64,000 nucleotides of DNA from Streptomyces sp. NBC_00704. GTDB lineage: Bacteria; Actinomycetota; Actinomycetes; Streptomycetales; Streptomycetaceae. Under the pieces are notes generated by a model. The model made no database searches. It was given only the letters and a program-made list of their open reading frames with translations, and had not been told where the DNA came from. Shown here piece after piece: positions 31,919 to 40,143 of this stretch (position 1 is the stretch's first letter; the number at the start of each line of letters is the position of its first letter). The DNA is taken from assembly GCF_036226605.1 (NCBI RefSeq), contig NZ_CP109000.1, positions 3,902,501 through 3,966,500 on the forward strand. The letters run 5' to 3'. The translations under genes and the position numbers were made by a program.

Positions 31919-32323
31919 TCAGCGGGCGTACTTCTCGCGGGCGGCCGCCGTCACCGGCGTGAAGAAGTTGACGAGGTTGCCGTCGGGGTCGCGGACCAGC
32001 AGCGAGCGGTTGCCCCAGGGCATCGTGGTGGGCTCGGCGACGACATCGACGCCGGACCCGGCACGGGACAGGTTCCCGTGCACGCGGTCCACGTCGTCGA
32101 CCAGGAGCTCGATGATCACGCTGTGGTTGTCCGCGGGGCGTGCGGCCCCCGGGGCGAACATCGCGACCGTGCGGACGCTCCCGATCGCCAGGGTGGCGGT
32201 CGCGCCGGCGAGTTCGGCGAAGTCCTCGGTGGCCCAGGCCGCCGACGCCCCCGTGGCCTTCTCGTAGAACGCGACCAGGCGTGCGACGTCGCCGGTGATG
32301 ATGCGGGTCGAGACGAAGTTCAT
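31919..32323 (-). CDS. VOC (glyoxalase/bleomycin-resistance) family protein
   Basis: 134 aa from ATG 32323 with GGGAGA upstream; a longer open frame exists but lacks family sequence. It starts MNFVSTRIITGDVARLVAFY and ends NRSLLVRDPDGNLVNFFTPV, the two beta-alpha-beta-beta-beta halves of the VOC fold. Single-domain, so it would act as a dimer. Divergent from a WYL regulator gene 110 bp away that probably controls it. Substrate unknown. Confidence 0.88.
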   Translation of the reverse strand: MNFVSTRIITGDVARLVAFYEKATGASAAWATEDFAELAGATATLAIGSVRTVAMFAPGAARPADNHSVIIELLVDDVDRVHGNLSRAGSGVDVVAEPTTMPWGNRSLLVRDPDGNLVNFFTPVTAAAREKYAR

Positions 32324-32376
32324 GGTGTTCTCCCAGGCTCTCGCGGCGCCGTCCGGCCGCTGTGCACCGCAGGCTA

Positions 32377-32403
32377 GGACGGTTACTGGACAGAATCCGT
32401 CCA
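32377..32403. promoter_or_regulatory. Overlapping dyads between VOC and WYL genes
   Basis: TGGAC-N7-GTCCA (32387-32403) and the wider pair GGACGG ... CCGTCC overlap in the 110-bp divergent gap. A plausible operator of the WYL regulator; not shown. Confidence 0.4.
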
Positions 32404-32433
32404 CTATTCGCGGAATCGGGCTACTCTCCGTCC

Positions 32434-33729
32434 ATGTCCCGACCCACCGGCCGCGTCCTCACCCTCCTGGAGCTGCTGCAGTCGGGCGGCGTCCGGACCA
32501 TGGGCGAGCTGGCCGACCGGCTCGGCGTGGACGGGCGGACCGTGCGTCGCTACGTCGACCAGCTGGTCGACCTCGACGTGCCGGTGGAGGCCGTGCGAGG
32601 CCGCTACGGCGGCTACCGCATCGGCGCCGGATACCGTCTGCCTCCGCTCATGCTCAGCGACGACGAGGCGCTCGCCGTCCTGCTCGGGCTGCTCGCGGGC
32701 CGCCGGGCGGGCCTGACGGCGACGGGGGACACCGCGAGCGAGACGGCGGCGGCCAAGATCCGCAGGGTCCTGCCCCCGCGGCTGAGCCGCAGGCTCGACG
32801 CGGTCCTGGAATCCCTCGCGTTCACGGCCGCGCCCGAGGCGTTCGCCTCCCCGGACGCCGAAATCCTGCTCACGATCGCCGACGCGGTGCGCCACAGTCG
32901 GCCGCTCCGGATCGGATACACCGACCGCGCGGGCCGGCGCAGCGAACGCACCCTGCACCCCTACGGGATCGTCGCCCATGCCGGCCGGTGGTACGTCACG
33001 GGCGCGGACCCCGGGATCGGCGAGGACCGGACCTTCCGGCTCGACCGCGTCGCCGCCGCGCGGACCCTGCCCGGTTCGTTCGAGGCGCCCGACGGGCCCG
33101 GTGCCGCGCAGCGCGTGGTGTCCGGGTTCGCCACCGCCGAGTACCGCCACGAGGTCGCCTTGCGCATCCACGCGACGGCCGACGCGATCCGCGCCCGCCT
33201 GCCGGCCACCGTCGCGAGCCTGACCCCCGAGGAGACGCGGCCCCCGGCGGACGTCCATGCGGAGGACGTCCATGCGGAGGACGTCTGTCCGGCGGACGTC
33301 ACTCCGGCGGACGCCCGTCCAGCGACCGGCGGTCCGAGCGGGACGGCGACCGGGAATCCGGGCGGGCCGGCGACCGGGGGCCCAGGTGATCCCGCGACCG
33401 GGACCCCAGGCGAACCGGCGGCCGGGAGCCGGGGCGAACCGACGACCGGGAGCCAGGGCGATCCCACCACCCAGGACCCCGGCGATCCCACCACCCTGGA
33501 CGCGGGCGATCCCACCACCCTGGACGCGGGCGATCCCGCCACCCCGGACCCCGGCGATCCGGGCGCCGAGCGTTGGTGGCGGGTCGAGTTGCGGGTGGAG
33601 CGGCTGGACTGGCTGCCGTCCGTGCTGGCCTCGCTCGACCGGCCGTTCGCCGTCGAGCGGCCCGACGAACTGCGCGGCCTCGTCGTCGCGTTCGCCGACC
33701 GTCTCGCGTCCCGCGCCCGCCGGGCCTGA
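32434..33729 (+). CDS. WYL-domain transcriptional regulator with repeat insert
   Basis: 431 aa; typical YafY-like regulators have about 320. HTH_11 at residues 5-60 (LLELLQSGGVRTMGELADRL, VDGRTVRRYVDQL), then a WYL domain with RIGYTDRAGRRSERTLHPYG and RWYVTGADPGIGEDRTFRLD. After the first strands of the WCX region an insert of about 90 residues appears (TGNPGGPATGGPGDP..., TTLDAGDPTTLDAGDP). The normal C-terminal end resumes at GAERWWRVELRVERLDWLPS and runs to FADRLASRA. Ligand unknown; probably regulates the divergent VOC gene. Confidence 0.88.
   Translation: MSRPTGRVLTLLELLQSGGVRTMGELADRLGVDGRTVRRYVDQLVDLDVPVEAVRGRYGGYRIGAGYRLPPLMLSDDEALAVLLGLLAGRRAGLTATGDTASETAAAKIRRVLPPRLSRRLDAVLESLAFTAAPEAFASPDAEILLTIADAVRHSRPLRIGYTDRAGRRSERTLHPYGIVAHAGRWYVTGADPGIGEDRTFRLDRVAAARTLPGSFEAPDGPGAAQRVVSGFATAEYRHEVALRIHATADAIRARLPATVASLTPEETRPPADVHAEDVHAEDVCPADVTPADARPATGGPSGTATGNPGGPATGGPGDPATGTPGEPAAGSRGEPTTGSQGDPTTQDPGDPTTLDAGDPTTLDAGDPATPDPGDPGAERWWRVELRVERLDWLPSVLASLDRPFAVERPDELRGLVVAFADRLASRARRA
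33337..33560 (+). repeat. Degenerate 24-30-bp in-frame repeats inside the WYL gene
   Basis: Repeats of the type GGCGATCCCACCACCCTGGA (with CGCGGGC following) encode TTLDAGDP and GxPATG units. Two copies near 33484-33540 are almost identical, others diverged. Length of units is a multiple of three. Confidence 0.85.
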
Positions 33730-33776
33730 CGGCGGGGAGGGCGACCGTCCCGCGGGCGGGGGCGAACCGCCGCCGG

Positions 33777-35078
33777 TCATCCCCGGCCGGTCTCGGACGG
33801 GGCCCGGTCCCGGCCCCGTTCCGCCAGTGCGGCGAGTTCGGTCAGGAAGGCCTCGGCCAGGAGGGCCGCGTCCCGGCCGCCCGAGTTGGTGGCGACGCTC
33901 AGCGTGTGGCCCTGGGCGCAGCCGCCCAGGGCGAAGGTGACCGTGCCCGCCGGGGGCACCATCGGGACGATGTTCAGGCCGCGCAGCGGCCGTCCGGCCA
34001 GGGTCTGCCCCTGCTCGCGCAGGTGGACGTAGGAGCAGGCGGCCGGGGCGTAGGCGGGGGCGAAGATCCTGCCGCCGGCCAGCGCCATGGTCGCTCCGGG
34101 AAGCGCCGCGAGCGTGCCCTCGACGAGCCGCTCCGAAGCGGTCCGGGCGCGGGTGACGGTCGTCAGCAGGCCGGTGCAGGCGGTGAGGCGGTCGGCGGGG
34201 CCGGCCAGCGTCACCGGCGCGGGGACGCGCACGTTGGCGAACGCGTTGCCGAGGAACTCCCCGCAGTCGTCCGGCCGTTCGTCGACCGGGACCGAGAGCC
34301 ACACCGGACGGGGAGCCCGGTCGGGGACGGTATCGGCGTCGTGGTCGGGGAGCCGGGCGCGCAGGACTCCGGAGACCGCCGCCAGGAACACCTCGTTGGT
34401 GGTCGCCGTGCGCGCCGGAGCGGCCTGCCGCGCCGCCCGCAGGACGTCGGAGCCGAGCGCGACGAGCGCGTAGGCGGGCTCCCGCGGGCCCTGGTGCGGC
34501 AGGGGCACGGGGCGGCCCGCGGTCAGCAGGCCGGGCGGCCCGCCCGCCGACCGGGCGGCCCGCGCCGTCCGCCGCCGGGGGCCGGGCACCGCCAGGGACG
34601 CGGCGCCGTCCAGGGGCCCGCCGTCGTCGAGGAGGGCGCGCAGGAGCGTCGTCAGCGAGCGTCCGTCGAGCAGGCTGTGGTGCATCCGGAACAGCAGGGA
34701 GAACTCGCCCTGGGCGGAGCCGCGCAGGAGGTGCAGGCCCCACGGTGGACGCCCGGCGGGGAACGGCGAGTGGAACCACTCCCGGACCGCGTCCCGCAGG
34801 GTGCCGTCCACTTCGCCGACCTGCCGTCCCAGCGCGTGGCCGTCCGCGCGGGCCCAGCGGTGCCGGCCGGTCCACCAGGCCAGGCCCGCCCGCGCGCCCG
34901 GGGCGACCAGGGTCTGGGTGAGCCGGGGCAGCGCCTTCCACCGCTCCTCCACCAGCGCCCGCAGCTCGTCCGGCGCGGGCGGCGCGCCCGTGAAGTCCAG
35001 GGCGATCCCGGCGTTGGGCGGGCCGAACGGCCAGCGGGCCATCCCCTCTTCCAGCAAGGGCAGATGCGATCCGGGCAT
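33777..35078 (-). CDS. WS/DGAT-like acyltransferase
   Basis: 433 aa. RMHHSLLDGRSL contains the HHxxxDG active-site motif (His133, His134, Asp138, Gly139). The C-terminal half has the PVDERPDDCGEFLGNAFANV region and LRGLNIVPMVPPAGTVTFAL, as in wax ester synthase / diacylglycerol acyltransferases, whose condensation-like fold transfers acyl-CoA to alcohols. Family members average 450-470 aa. Divergent from a glycosyltransferase gene 297 bp away, so a glycolipid or acyl-sugar product is conceivable (inference). Confidence 0.82.
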   Translation of the reverse strand: MPGSHLPLLEEGMARWPFGPPNAGIALDFTGAPPAPDELRALVEERWKALPRLTQTLVAPGARAGLAWWTGRHRWARADGHALGRQVGEVDGTLRDAVREWFHSPFPAGRPPWGLHLLRGSAQGEFSLLFRMHHSLLDGRSLTTLLRALLDDGGPLDGAASLAVPGPRRRTARAARSAGGPPGLLTAGRPVPLPHQGPREPAYALVALGSDVLRAARQAAPARTATTNEVFLAAVSGVLRARLPDHDADTVPDRAPRPVWLSVPVDERPDDCGEFLGNAFANVRVPAPVTLAGPADRLTACTGLLTTVTRARTASERLVEGTLAALPGATMALAGGRIFAPAYAPAACSYVHLREQGQTLAGRPLRGLNIVPMVPPAGTVTFALGGCAQGHTLSVATNSGGRDAALLAEAFLTELAALAERGRDRAPSETGRG

Positions 35079-35375
35079 GAGACTGCTCCTGTCGTGGGCC
35101 GTCCCTGTCGTGGACCGGTCCTGGCATGGACCGGCCGCTCGCGGACGACGTCCTGTACCCCCAACGGCCGATCGGACCGGCGGTCACGTGCCGCGCCTCC
35201 CCCGGGTGTCAACGCGCGGGCCCGCAGGCTCCCTGATGGGGTGACACTGCAGCAGGTTTGCGGCCGGGAGCGGTGCCGGAGCGCCTTTAATCGGGACTCC
35301 GCGTCCGCGTTGGGACGCCCCGTCACCCGTTTTCGGTCCCCGCACCGGCTCCGCGCCGGACAGGAGTTGCGTGTC
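35079..35375. other. Divergent regulatory region, WS/DGAT and glycosyltransferase
   Basis: 297 bp without a gene. It holds short direct repeats (CCTGTCGTGGACCGGTCCTGG near 35103-35130) and a TTTAAT hexamer at about 35285. It must carry two promoters. Confidence 0.5.
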
Positions 35376-36539
35376 GTGCCTGGTACCCGTGCGAATCCCG
35401 CGCACATCGCCGTGTTCAACGTCCCGATGCACGGCCACGTGAATCCGACGCTGGGGGTCGTCGAGGAGCTGGTCCGGCGGGGTCACCGGGTCACCTACGC
35501 CGTCACCGAGGACTTCGTGCACCAGGTGAAGGCGGCCGGCGCCGAGCCGGTCCTCTACCCGGACACGGGGGACGGCTCGGAGGCGCCGGAGGAGATGGGC
35601 GAGGGGTTCGCCCGGGTCGTCCGGCTGGCGCTGGCCGGCCTGCCCGCCCTGACCAGGGCCTACGACCGGGAGCGGCCCGATCTGGTGCTGTGCGACGTGT
35701 ACGGTCTGGCCGGGCTGCTGCTGGCGGCCCGCTGGCAGGCTCCCATGGTGGTGGCGTCGCCCACGCACCTCGCCTACGACGGCATCGTCCCCGAGTTCTT
35801 CGGCGTGCCGGGCCTTCCCCAGGTGCCGGGCTTCGCGGAACTCGTGGCCGGCTTCGCCGAGCACGGCGTGGACAGCGCGCGGATCCAGGACCTCGTCCAG
35901 CCCGAGCACGCCGTCGCGTTCTTCCCGCGCGCCTTCCAGCGCAGGCCGGACACGGTCATGGCGCGGCGCGTCGCCTATGTCGGACCGGCGCTCGGGGACC
36001 GCTCCTACCAGGGCTCCTGGCGGCGCCCGCGGCAGGACCGGCCGGTGCTGCTGGTGTCGCTGGGCTCCCAGTTCAACCGGCGGCCCGAGTTCTACCGGTC
36101 CTGCGTCGAGGCCTTCGCCGAGCTGCCGTGGCATGTGGTGATGTCCGTCGGTCCCGCCGTGTCGCCGGACGAGCTGGGGGCGCTGCCCGACAGCGTCGAG
36201 GTGCATCCGCACGTGCCCCAGCTGGCCGTGCTGGCGCAGGCGGACGCCTTCGTCACCCACGCCGGGATGGGCGGCACGATGGAGGCGCTGCACTACGGCG
36301 TCCCGCTGGTCGCGGTGCCGCAGATGGCCGAGCAGCGGGTCAACGCGGCGCAGATCGAACGTCTGCGGCTCGGCGTCCACCTGCCGCGCGAGACCGTCAC
36401 CGCGGAGGCGCTGCGCGAGGCCGTCCTGCGGGTGTCGTCCGACCGGGACGTCCGCGCCGCCGTGGCGGACATGCGCCGGGAGATCGCGGCGGCGGGCGGG
36501 GCGGGCGCCGCCGCGGACCTCATCGAGCGGGCCCTGTAG
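35376..36539 (+). CDS. MGT-family (macrolide-type) glycosyltransferase
   Basis: 387 aa, GTG 35376 with AGGAG nine bases before. N-terminal acceptor domain begins HIAVFNVPMHGHVNPTLGVV; donor domain has LLVSLGSQFNRRPEF and the PSPG-like motif HVPQLAVLAQADAFVTHAGM then GGTMEALHYGVPLVAVPQ. It resembles OleD/OleI and MgtA, GT1 enzymes that use UDP-sugars to inactivate macrolides or decorate natural products. Followed after 29 bp by a thioesterase gene. Acceptor unknown. Confidence 0.92.
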   Translation: MPGTRANPAHIAVFNVPMHGHVNPTLGVVEELVRRGHRVTYAVTEDFVHQVKAAGAEPVLYPDTGDGSEAPEEMGEGFARVVRLALAGLPALTRAYDRERPDLVLCDVYGLAGLLLAARWQAPMVVASPTHLAYDGIVPEFFGVPGLPQVPGFAELVAGFAEHGVDSARIQDLVQPEHAVAFFPRAFQRRPDTVMARRVAYVGPALGDRSYQGSWRRPRQDRPVLLVSLGSQFNRRPEFYRSCVEAFAELPWHVVMSVGPAVSPDELGALPDSVEVHPHVPQLAVLAQADAFVTHAGMGGTMEALHYGVPLVAVPQMAEQRVNAAQIERLRLGVHLPRETVTAEALREAVLRVSSDRDVRAAVADMRREIAAAGGAGAAADLIERAL

Positions 36540-36568
36540 ACCCGCAGCCCTTTTCTAGGAGTGACGTC

Positions 36569-37090
36569 GTGACCCACGCCCTGGCGGCCGACATCCGCCG
36601 CACGAGCGCCGTGCCGGAGTGCCGGCCGCACCTGTATCTGCGCCAGGTCCGCATGAGCGACCTGGACTCGATGAACCACGTGAACAACGTCCGGCTGCTG
36701 GAGATGATCCAGGACGCCCACATCGACATGTTCTATCTGCGCCCCGGGCTGCCCGGACAGGAGATCCGCCCCCGGTTCGTCTACGCCCGCCACGAGCTGG
36801 ACTACTCGGAGCCGCTGACGCTCCAGCCGGAGCCCGTCACCATCACCACCACGATCGGCGACCTGCGCCGCTCGTCGTTCCGCGTCACCAGCCGCGTCAC
36901 CCGTGACGCCCGGGTGTTCTGCACGTGTGTGAGCACGGCCGTCGCCTACGACCCGGACGCCCGCTGCTCGCGCCGGCTGGAGGAGGCGGAGCGCGCCCTG
37001 GCCGCCCGGCACGCGACACCCGGAACGACCGGTACGGCCGGTGCGGTCGGTACGGTCGGTGCGGTCGGTACGGCCGACCCGGCCCGCTGA
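36569..37090 (+). CDS. Hot-dog fold acyl-CoA thioesterase
   Basis: 173 aa from GTG 36569 with AGGAG seven bases before. RQVRMSDLDSMNHVNNVRLL is the 4HBT motif with active-site Asp and MNHVNN; HELDYSEPLTLQPEPVTITT follows. The C-terminal 17 residues are TGTAGAVGTVGAVGTADPAR, made by 12-bp repeats. Probably co-transcribed with the glycosyltransferase. Confidence 0.88.
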   Translation: MTHALAADIRRTSAVPECRPHLYLRQVRMSDLDSMNHVNNVRLLEMIQDAHIDMFYLRPGLPGQEIRPRFVYARHELDYSEPLTLQPEPVTITTTIGDLRRSSFRVTSRVTRDARVFCTCVSTAVAYDPDARCSRRLEEAERALAARHATPGTTGTAGAVGTVGAVGTADPAR

Positions 37091-37194
37091 GCAGCCCCCG
37101 CGGCTCCTCCCGCGGCTCCCCGCGGCTCCCTACGGCTCCGGGCGTCCGGCTCCTGCTCGGCTGCGGCTCCGGCGGCGGCGGCGGCGGCGGCGGC
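37091..37194. repeat. CGGCTCC and GGC short repeats
   Basis: About 100 bp between convergent genes with degenerate CGCGGCTCCC units and then a (GGC)n run near 37165-37195. No terminator hairpin is evident. Confidence 0.7.
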
Positions 37195-39372
37195 TCAGCG
37201 TTCGATACGGACCGGCTTCGTCTCGCTCACCTGGTCGATGTCCGACACCCGGATCGTCACCTTCATGTCCCACTCGCCCGGCATGGGCAGGTTCACGGCG
37301 TCGGCACCCCAGTAGCCGCCCCTGTCGGTGATCCTGGAGTCGAGGGGGCCGACGTCCCGCGAGGGAAGGCTGAAGGAGACGCGCAGTTCGGGGACGCTGA
37401 CGAAACCGCCGTCGGGCCCGTAGACCACGGCCTGGAGCTTGTTGGCGCCGACCCGGCCCGGGTCGAGGGTGATCTGCACCTTGCCGCGGACCTCGCCGGC
37501 CTGCGGGGAGTCGAGGAAGAAGGGGACGTCGGTCACCGACGCCACGGGCAGCCCGCCCGACTGCTCCGCCGCCGCGGCCTCGGCCGCCGCCCGGCCGGGA
37601 AGCGTGCCGGTCAGCACGGTCGTCAGGACGAGGACGACGGCCGAGACGGCGACCTCGGCCAGCACGGAGCGGCGCAGCGAACGCCGCCTGTCCGCACCGG
37701 CCGGGGCGAGCGGCCCGGGATCACGGCCGGGGAATCCCGGGGCTCGGGTGGCCGGGTTCGCAGCCGACGTGCCCCCACCGGGTGCGTCCTCACCGGGTGC
37801 GTCCCCACCGGCCGGGTCCCCGCCGGCCGGGTCCCCGCCGGCCGGGCCCTCACCGGCCGCCGCTGCGGGCACGGGCGCCCCGGCCGTCACCTTCACGCCC
37901 GCCGTCACCTTCGCGGTCGCGGTCACCTTGGCGGTCGCCGTCGGCGGCACGGTCGCGGTCGTCGCCGCGTCGGCCGTCGTCGCCGTACCGGCCGTCGTCG
38001 CCGTACCGGAGGCCGTCGTCGCTGTGTCGGCCGTCGTCTTCCCCGTCGTCGTGTTTCGTAGGGCTCCGTGGACCGTGCGGCGCGACCACGCCCCCGCCGC
38101 CAGCAGCAGCGCCACCGCGGCGATCTTGGCCAGCAGGACCCGCCCGTACGTGGTGTCCGTCAGGGCGGACGCCGAGCCGAGGCCGCGCCAGGACTGGTAG
38201 ACGCCGGTCGCCACCAGCACCGTCACCGACAGGGCCGCCAGCCTGGAGAAGCGGTGGACGACGTGCGAGGGGACGGACGCGCGGTGGAGCAGGGTGAGCA
38301 GGGCCGTCAGGCCGCCCAGCCAGGCGGCCATCGCGAGGAGGTGCAGCACCGCGGACGTCATCGCCGCCGGGACCTGGATGCCGGCCGAGGCGTGTTCGGC
38401 GGCCGCCCAGGTCAGGGTCAGGCCGACCGCCAGTACGGCGCCGGTGAGCAGTGCCGGGCGCGAGGGCCGCCCGCCGTCCCGTTCCCGCACGAGCCCCCGC
38501 TGCCGCCACAGGAGGACCGCGACCGCCGCCAGCAAGGCGAGGCGGGCGACCAGGGCCAGGCCCGGACGGGTGCCCAGGGTGCGGCCGAGACCCGAGGGGT
38601 CCAGGGCTTGGGCCGGGCCGGCGCCGGTCTCGTAGGGGCCGCGCAGCAGGAGCAGGAACACCGTCGATCCGGCGAGTCCCCACCAGCCGGTCATGAGGAG
38701 CCGGCGCAGCGGCCGCAGGTCGGGCGGGCCGCAGACGGCGACGAAGACGGCCGTGCCGATGAGGAGGGCCGCGGCGAGGTAGGCGGCATAGCGGCCGATG
38801 TTGAACAGGCCGCTGGTGGCCGGGTCCTCGACGGAGGCGCTGGGCAGGGCGGGCGGGACGGCGGAGGGCTTGCCGACGGAGAAGGTGAAGGCGCCGGCGA
38901 TGGGGTGGCTGTCGGCCGACACGACCCGCCAGGCCACCGTGAACGTGCCGGTGCCGAGACGGCCGGGCAGCGTCACCCGCGCGGTGTCGGCGCGGCCGTC
39001 CGCGTGCTCGGGCCGGCCCGTGCGCAGCCGCTGGTTTTGGGCGTCGAAGACGCGGAAGGAGTCGTCGAGCAGGCCCACGGACTCGGTGAAGGCGAGTGTG
39101 AGGGAGCGGGGGGCCGTCTTGACGACGCTTCCGTCGGCGGGGTCGGCGCCGCGCAGGGCCGCGTGCGCGGAGGCCGGTCCGCCGCCGATGAGGAGCAGCA
39201 TCAGCACGGACCCGAGCAGCACGAGCCCGCGCAGCCCCCGTCGGCCACCGCCGCGGCGCCCGTCGCCGTGGCGGTCGCCGGTCCGGCGGTCGCCGGTCCC
39301 GCGGCCGTCGCCGTGGGGACCGCCGCCGTGGGGGCCGCCGTCCCGTCGTCCGTCCTGGTGGCCTTCGCTCAC
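37195..39372 (-). CDS. CopC-CopD fusion, copper resistance/uptake protein
   Basis: 725 aa, GTG start at 39372. A basic Gly-rich cytoplasmic leader (about 45 residues) precedes a signal/anchor LVLLGSVLMLLLIGGG. The mature CopC domain begins HAALRGADPADGSVV with the copper-ligand His and has DSHPIAGAFTFSVG with the second His. About eight CopD membrane segments follow (residues 190-425). An insert rich in TTADTATT and PAGGD repeats (about 430-560) precedes a further membrane segment (AVSAVVLVLTTVLTG) and a C-terminal extracytoplasmic beta domain (YtkA-like). Imports or handles Cu(II) in the envelope. Confidence 0.88.
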   Translation of the reverse strand: MSEGHQDGRRDGGPHGGGPHGDGRGTGDRRTGDRHGDGRRGGGRRGLRGLVLLGSVLMLLLIGGGPASAHAALRGADPADGSVVKTAPRSLTLAFTESVGLLDDSFRVFDAQNQRLRTGRPEHADGRADTARVTLPGRLGTGTFTVAWRVVSADSHPIAGAFTFSVGKPSAVPPALPSASVEDPATSGLFNIGRYAAYLAAALLIGTAVFVAVCGPPDLRPLRRLLMTGWWGLAGSTVFLLLLRGPYETGAGPAQALDPSGLGRTLGTRPGLALVARLALLAAVAVLLWRQRGLVRERDGGRPSRPALLTGAVLAVGLTLTWAAAEHASAGIQVPAAMTSAVLHLLAMAAWLGGLTALLTLLHRASVPSHVVHRFSRLAALSVTVLVATGVYQSWRGLGSASALTDTTYGRVLLAKIAAVALLLAAGAWSRRTVHGALRNTTTGKTTADTATTASGTATTAGTATTADAATTATVPPTATAKVTATAKVTAGVKVTAGAPVPAAAAGEGPAGGDPAGGDPAGGDAPGEDAPGGGTSAANPATRAPGFPGRDPGPLAPAGADRRRSLRRSVLAEVAVSAVVLVLTTVLTGTLPGRAAAEAAAAEQSGGLPVASVTDVPFFLDSPQAGEVRGKVQITLDPGRVGANKLQAVVYGPDGGFVSVPELRVSFSLPSRDVGPLDSRITDRGGYWGADAVNLPMPGEWDMKVTIRVSDIDQVSETKPVRIER
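37790..37860 (-). repeat. 15-bp in-frame repeats in the CopCD loop
   Basis: Several units of CCGGCCGGGTCCCCG encode PAGGD pentapeptides in the loop before the last membrane segment. Confidence 0.85.
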
Positions 39373-39537
39373 GTCACCGCTCCGCCTTGCTCGACTGCTC
39401 GCACCTCATGATCCGAGACTCGCGTGCTCGCGGATACGTACGCATGCACAGGGCATCCGGTTCACCGTGGCGGGCTCCTGGACGGTGCCGTGCGCGCGGC
39501 CGCCGGACGTCCCGGGTCCGGGGCCGCGCCGACGACG

Positions 39538-40143
39538 TCATTCGGGGAAGACCGACTCCCGGCGCAGGAAGGCGAGTTGGGCCTTCTTCTCCGGCAGGTA
39601 CACGTCGGGCAGGTCGACCTCCGGGAGCGTGACGACCGGGCCCGCGTCGAAGCCCTGCCGCAGGAAGCGGGCGACCGCCCTGGTGTTGCGGACGTCGGGG
39701 TCCACCACGACGCGCCGCCGGTCCAGGCCGAGCAGGACGTACGCGGCGAAGACGCTCATCAGCGCCGCCGACCAGCCGGTCCTGGCGCCGTGCTCGCCGG
39801 CCGGGGCGATGAGCACGTGGACGCCGATGTCGCCGTCCTGCACCGGGTAGACCTCGCCGACCCGGTCCGCGGCGGGCTCGTAGGTTTGCAACAGGGCGAC
39901 CGGGACGCCGTCCCGTTCGGCCAGCAGGGCGTGGTGGGTGTCCAGCGTCGCCAGGTGGGCGTAGACCTCGGCGACCTGCTCGCGCGTCAGGCCGTTCATG
40001 CCCCAGAACACGGCCCGCTCCTGGCTCACCCAGGCGTGGACGGCCGCCGCGTCGCCCTCGGGGTCGAGAGGGCGCAGTCCGATGACGCCGAGCCCTTCGA
40101 CGGTCTGCTCGTGGACGTACGCGGGCGGGTGGCGGTCAGCCAT
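39538..40143 (-). CDS. Siderophore-type GNAT acyltransferase (desH-like)
   Basis: 201 aa. It matches the IucB/AlcB/MbtK acetyltransferase family: VIGLRPLDPEGDAAAVHAWV at the N terminus, ALLQTYEPAADRVGEVYPVQ then DGDIGVHVLIAP, and RRVVVDPDVRNTRAVARFLR. These N-acylate hydroxylated diamines in siderophore synthesis. It overlaps the upstream penicillin-amidase gene by eight bases, and an iron box controls that gene. An acetyltransferase plus penicillin amidase beside a siderophore-interacting protein recalls desH-desG-desF; that comparison is from memory. Confidence 0.82.
   Translation of the reverse strand: MADRHPPAYVHEQTVEGLGVIGLRPLDPEGDAAAVHAWVSQERAVFWGMNGLTREQVAEVYAHLATLDTHHALLAERDGVPVALLQTYEPAADRVGEVYPVQDGDIGVHVLIAPAGEHGARTGWSAALMSVFAAYVLLGLDRRRVVVDPDVRNTRAVARFLRQGFDAGPVVTLPEVDLPDVYLPEKKAQLAFLRRESVFPE

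Noticed and set aside
33777..39372. A polyketide or NRPS cluster around the macrolide-type glycosyltransferase
   Set aside because: No ketosynthase, adenylation or carrier-protein sequence is present on either side.
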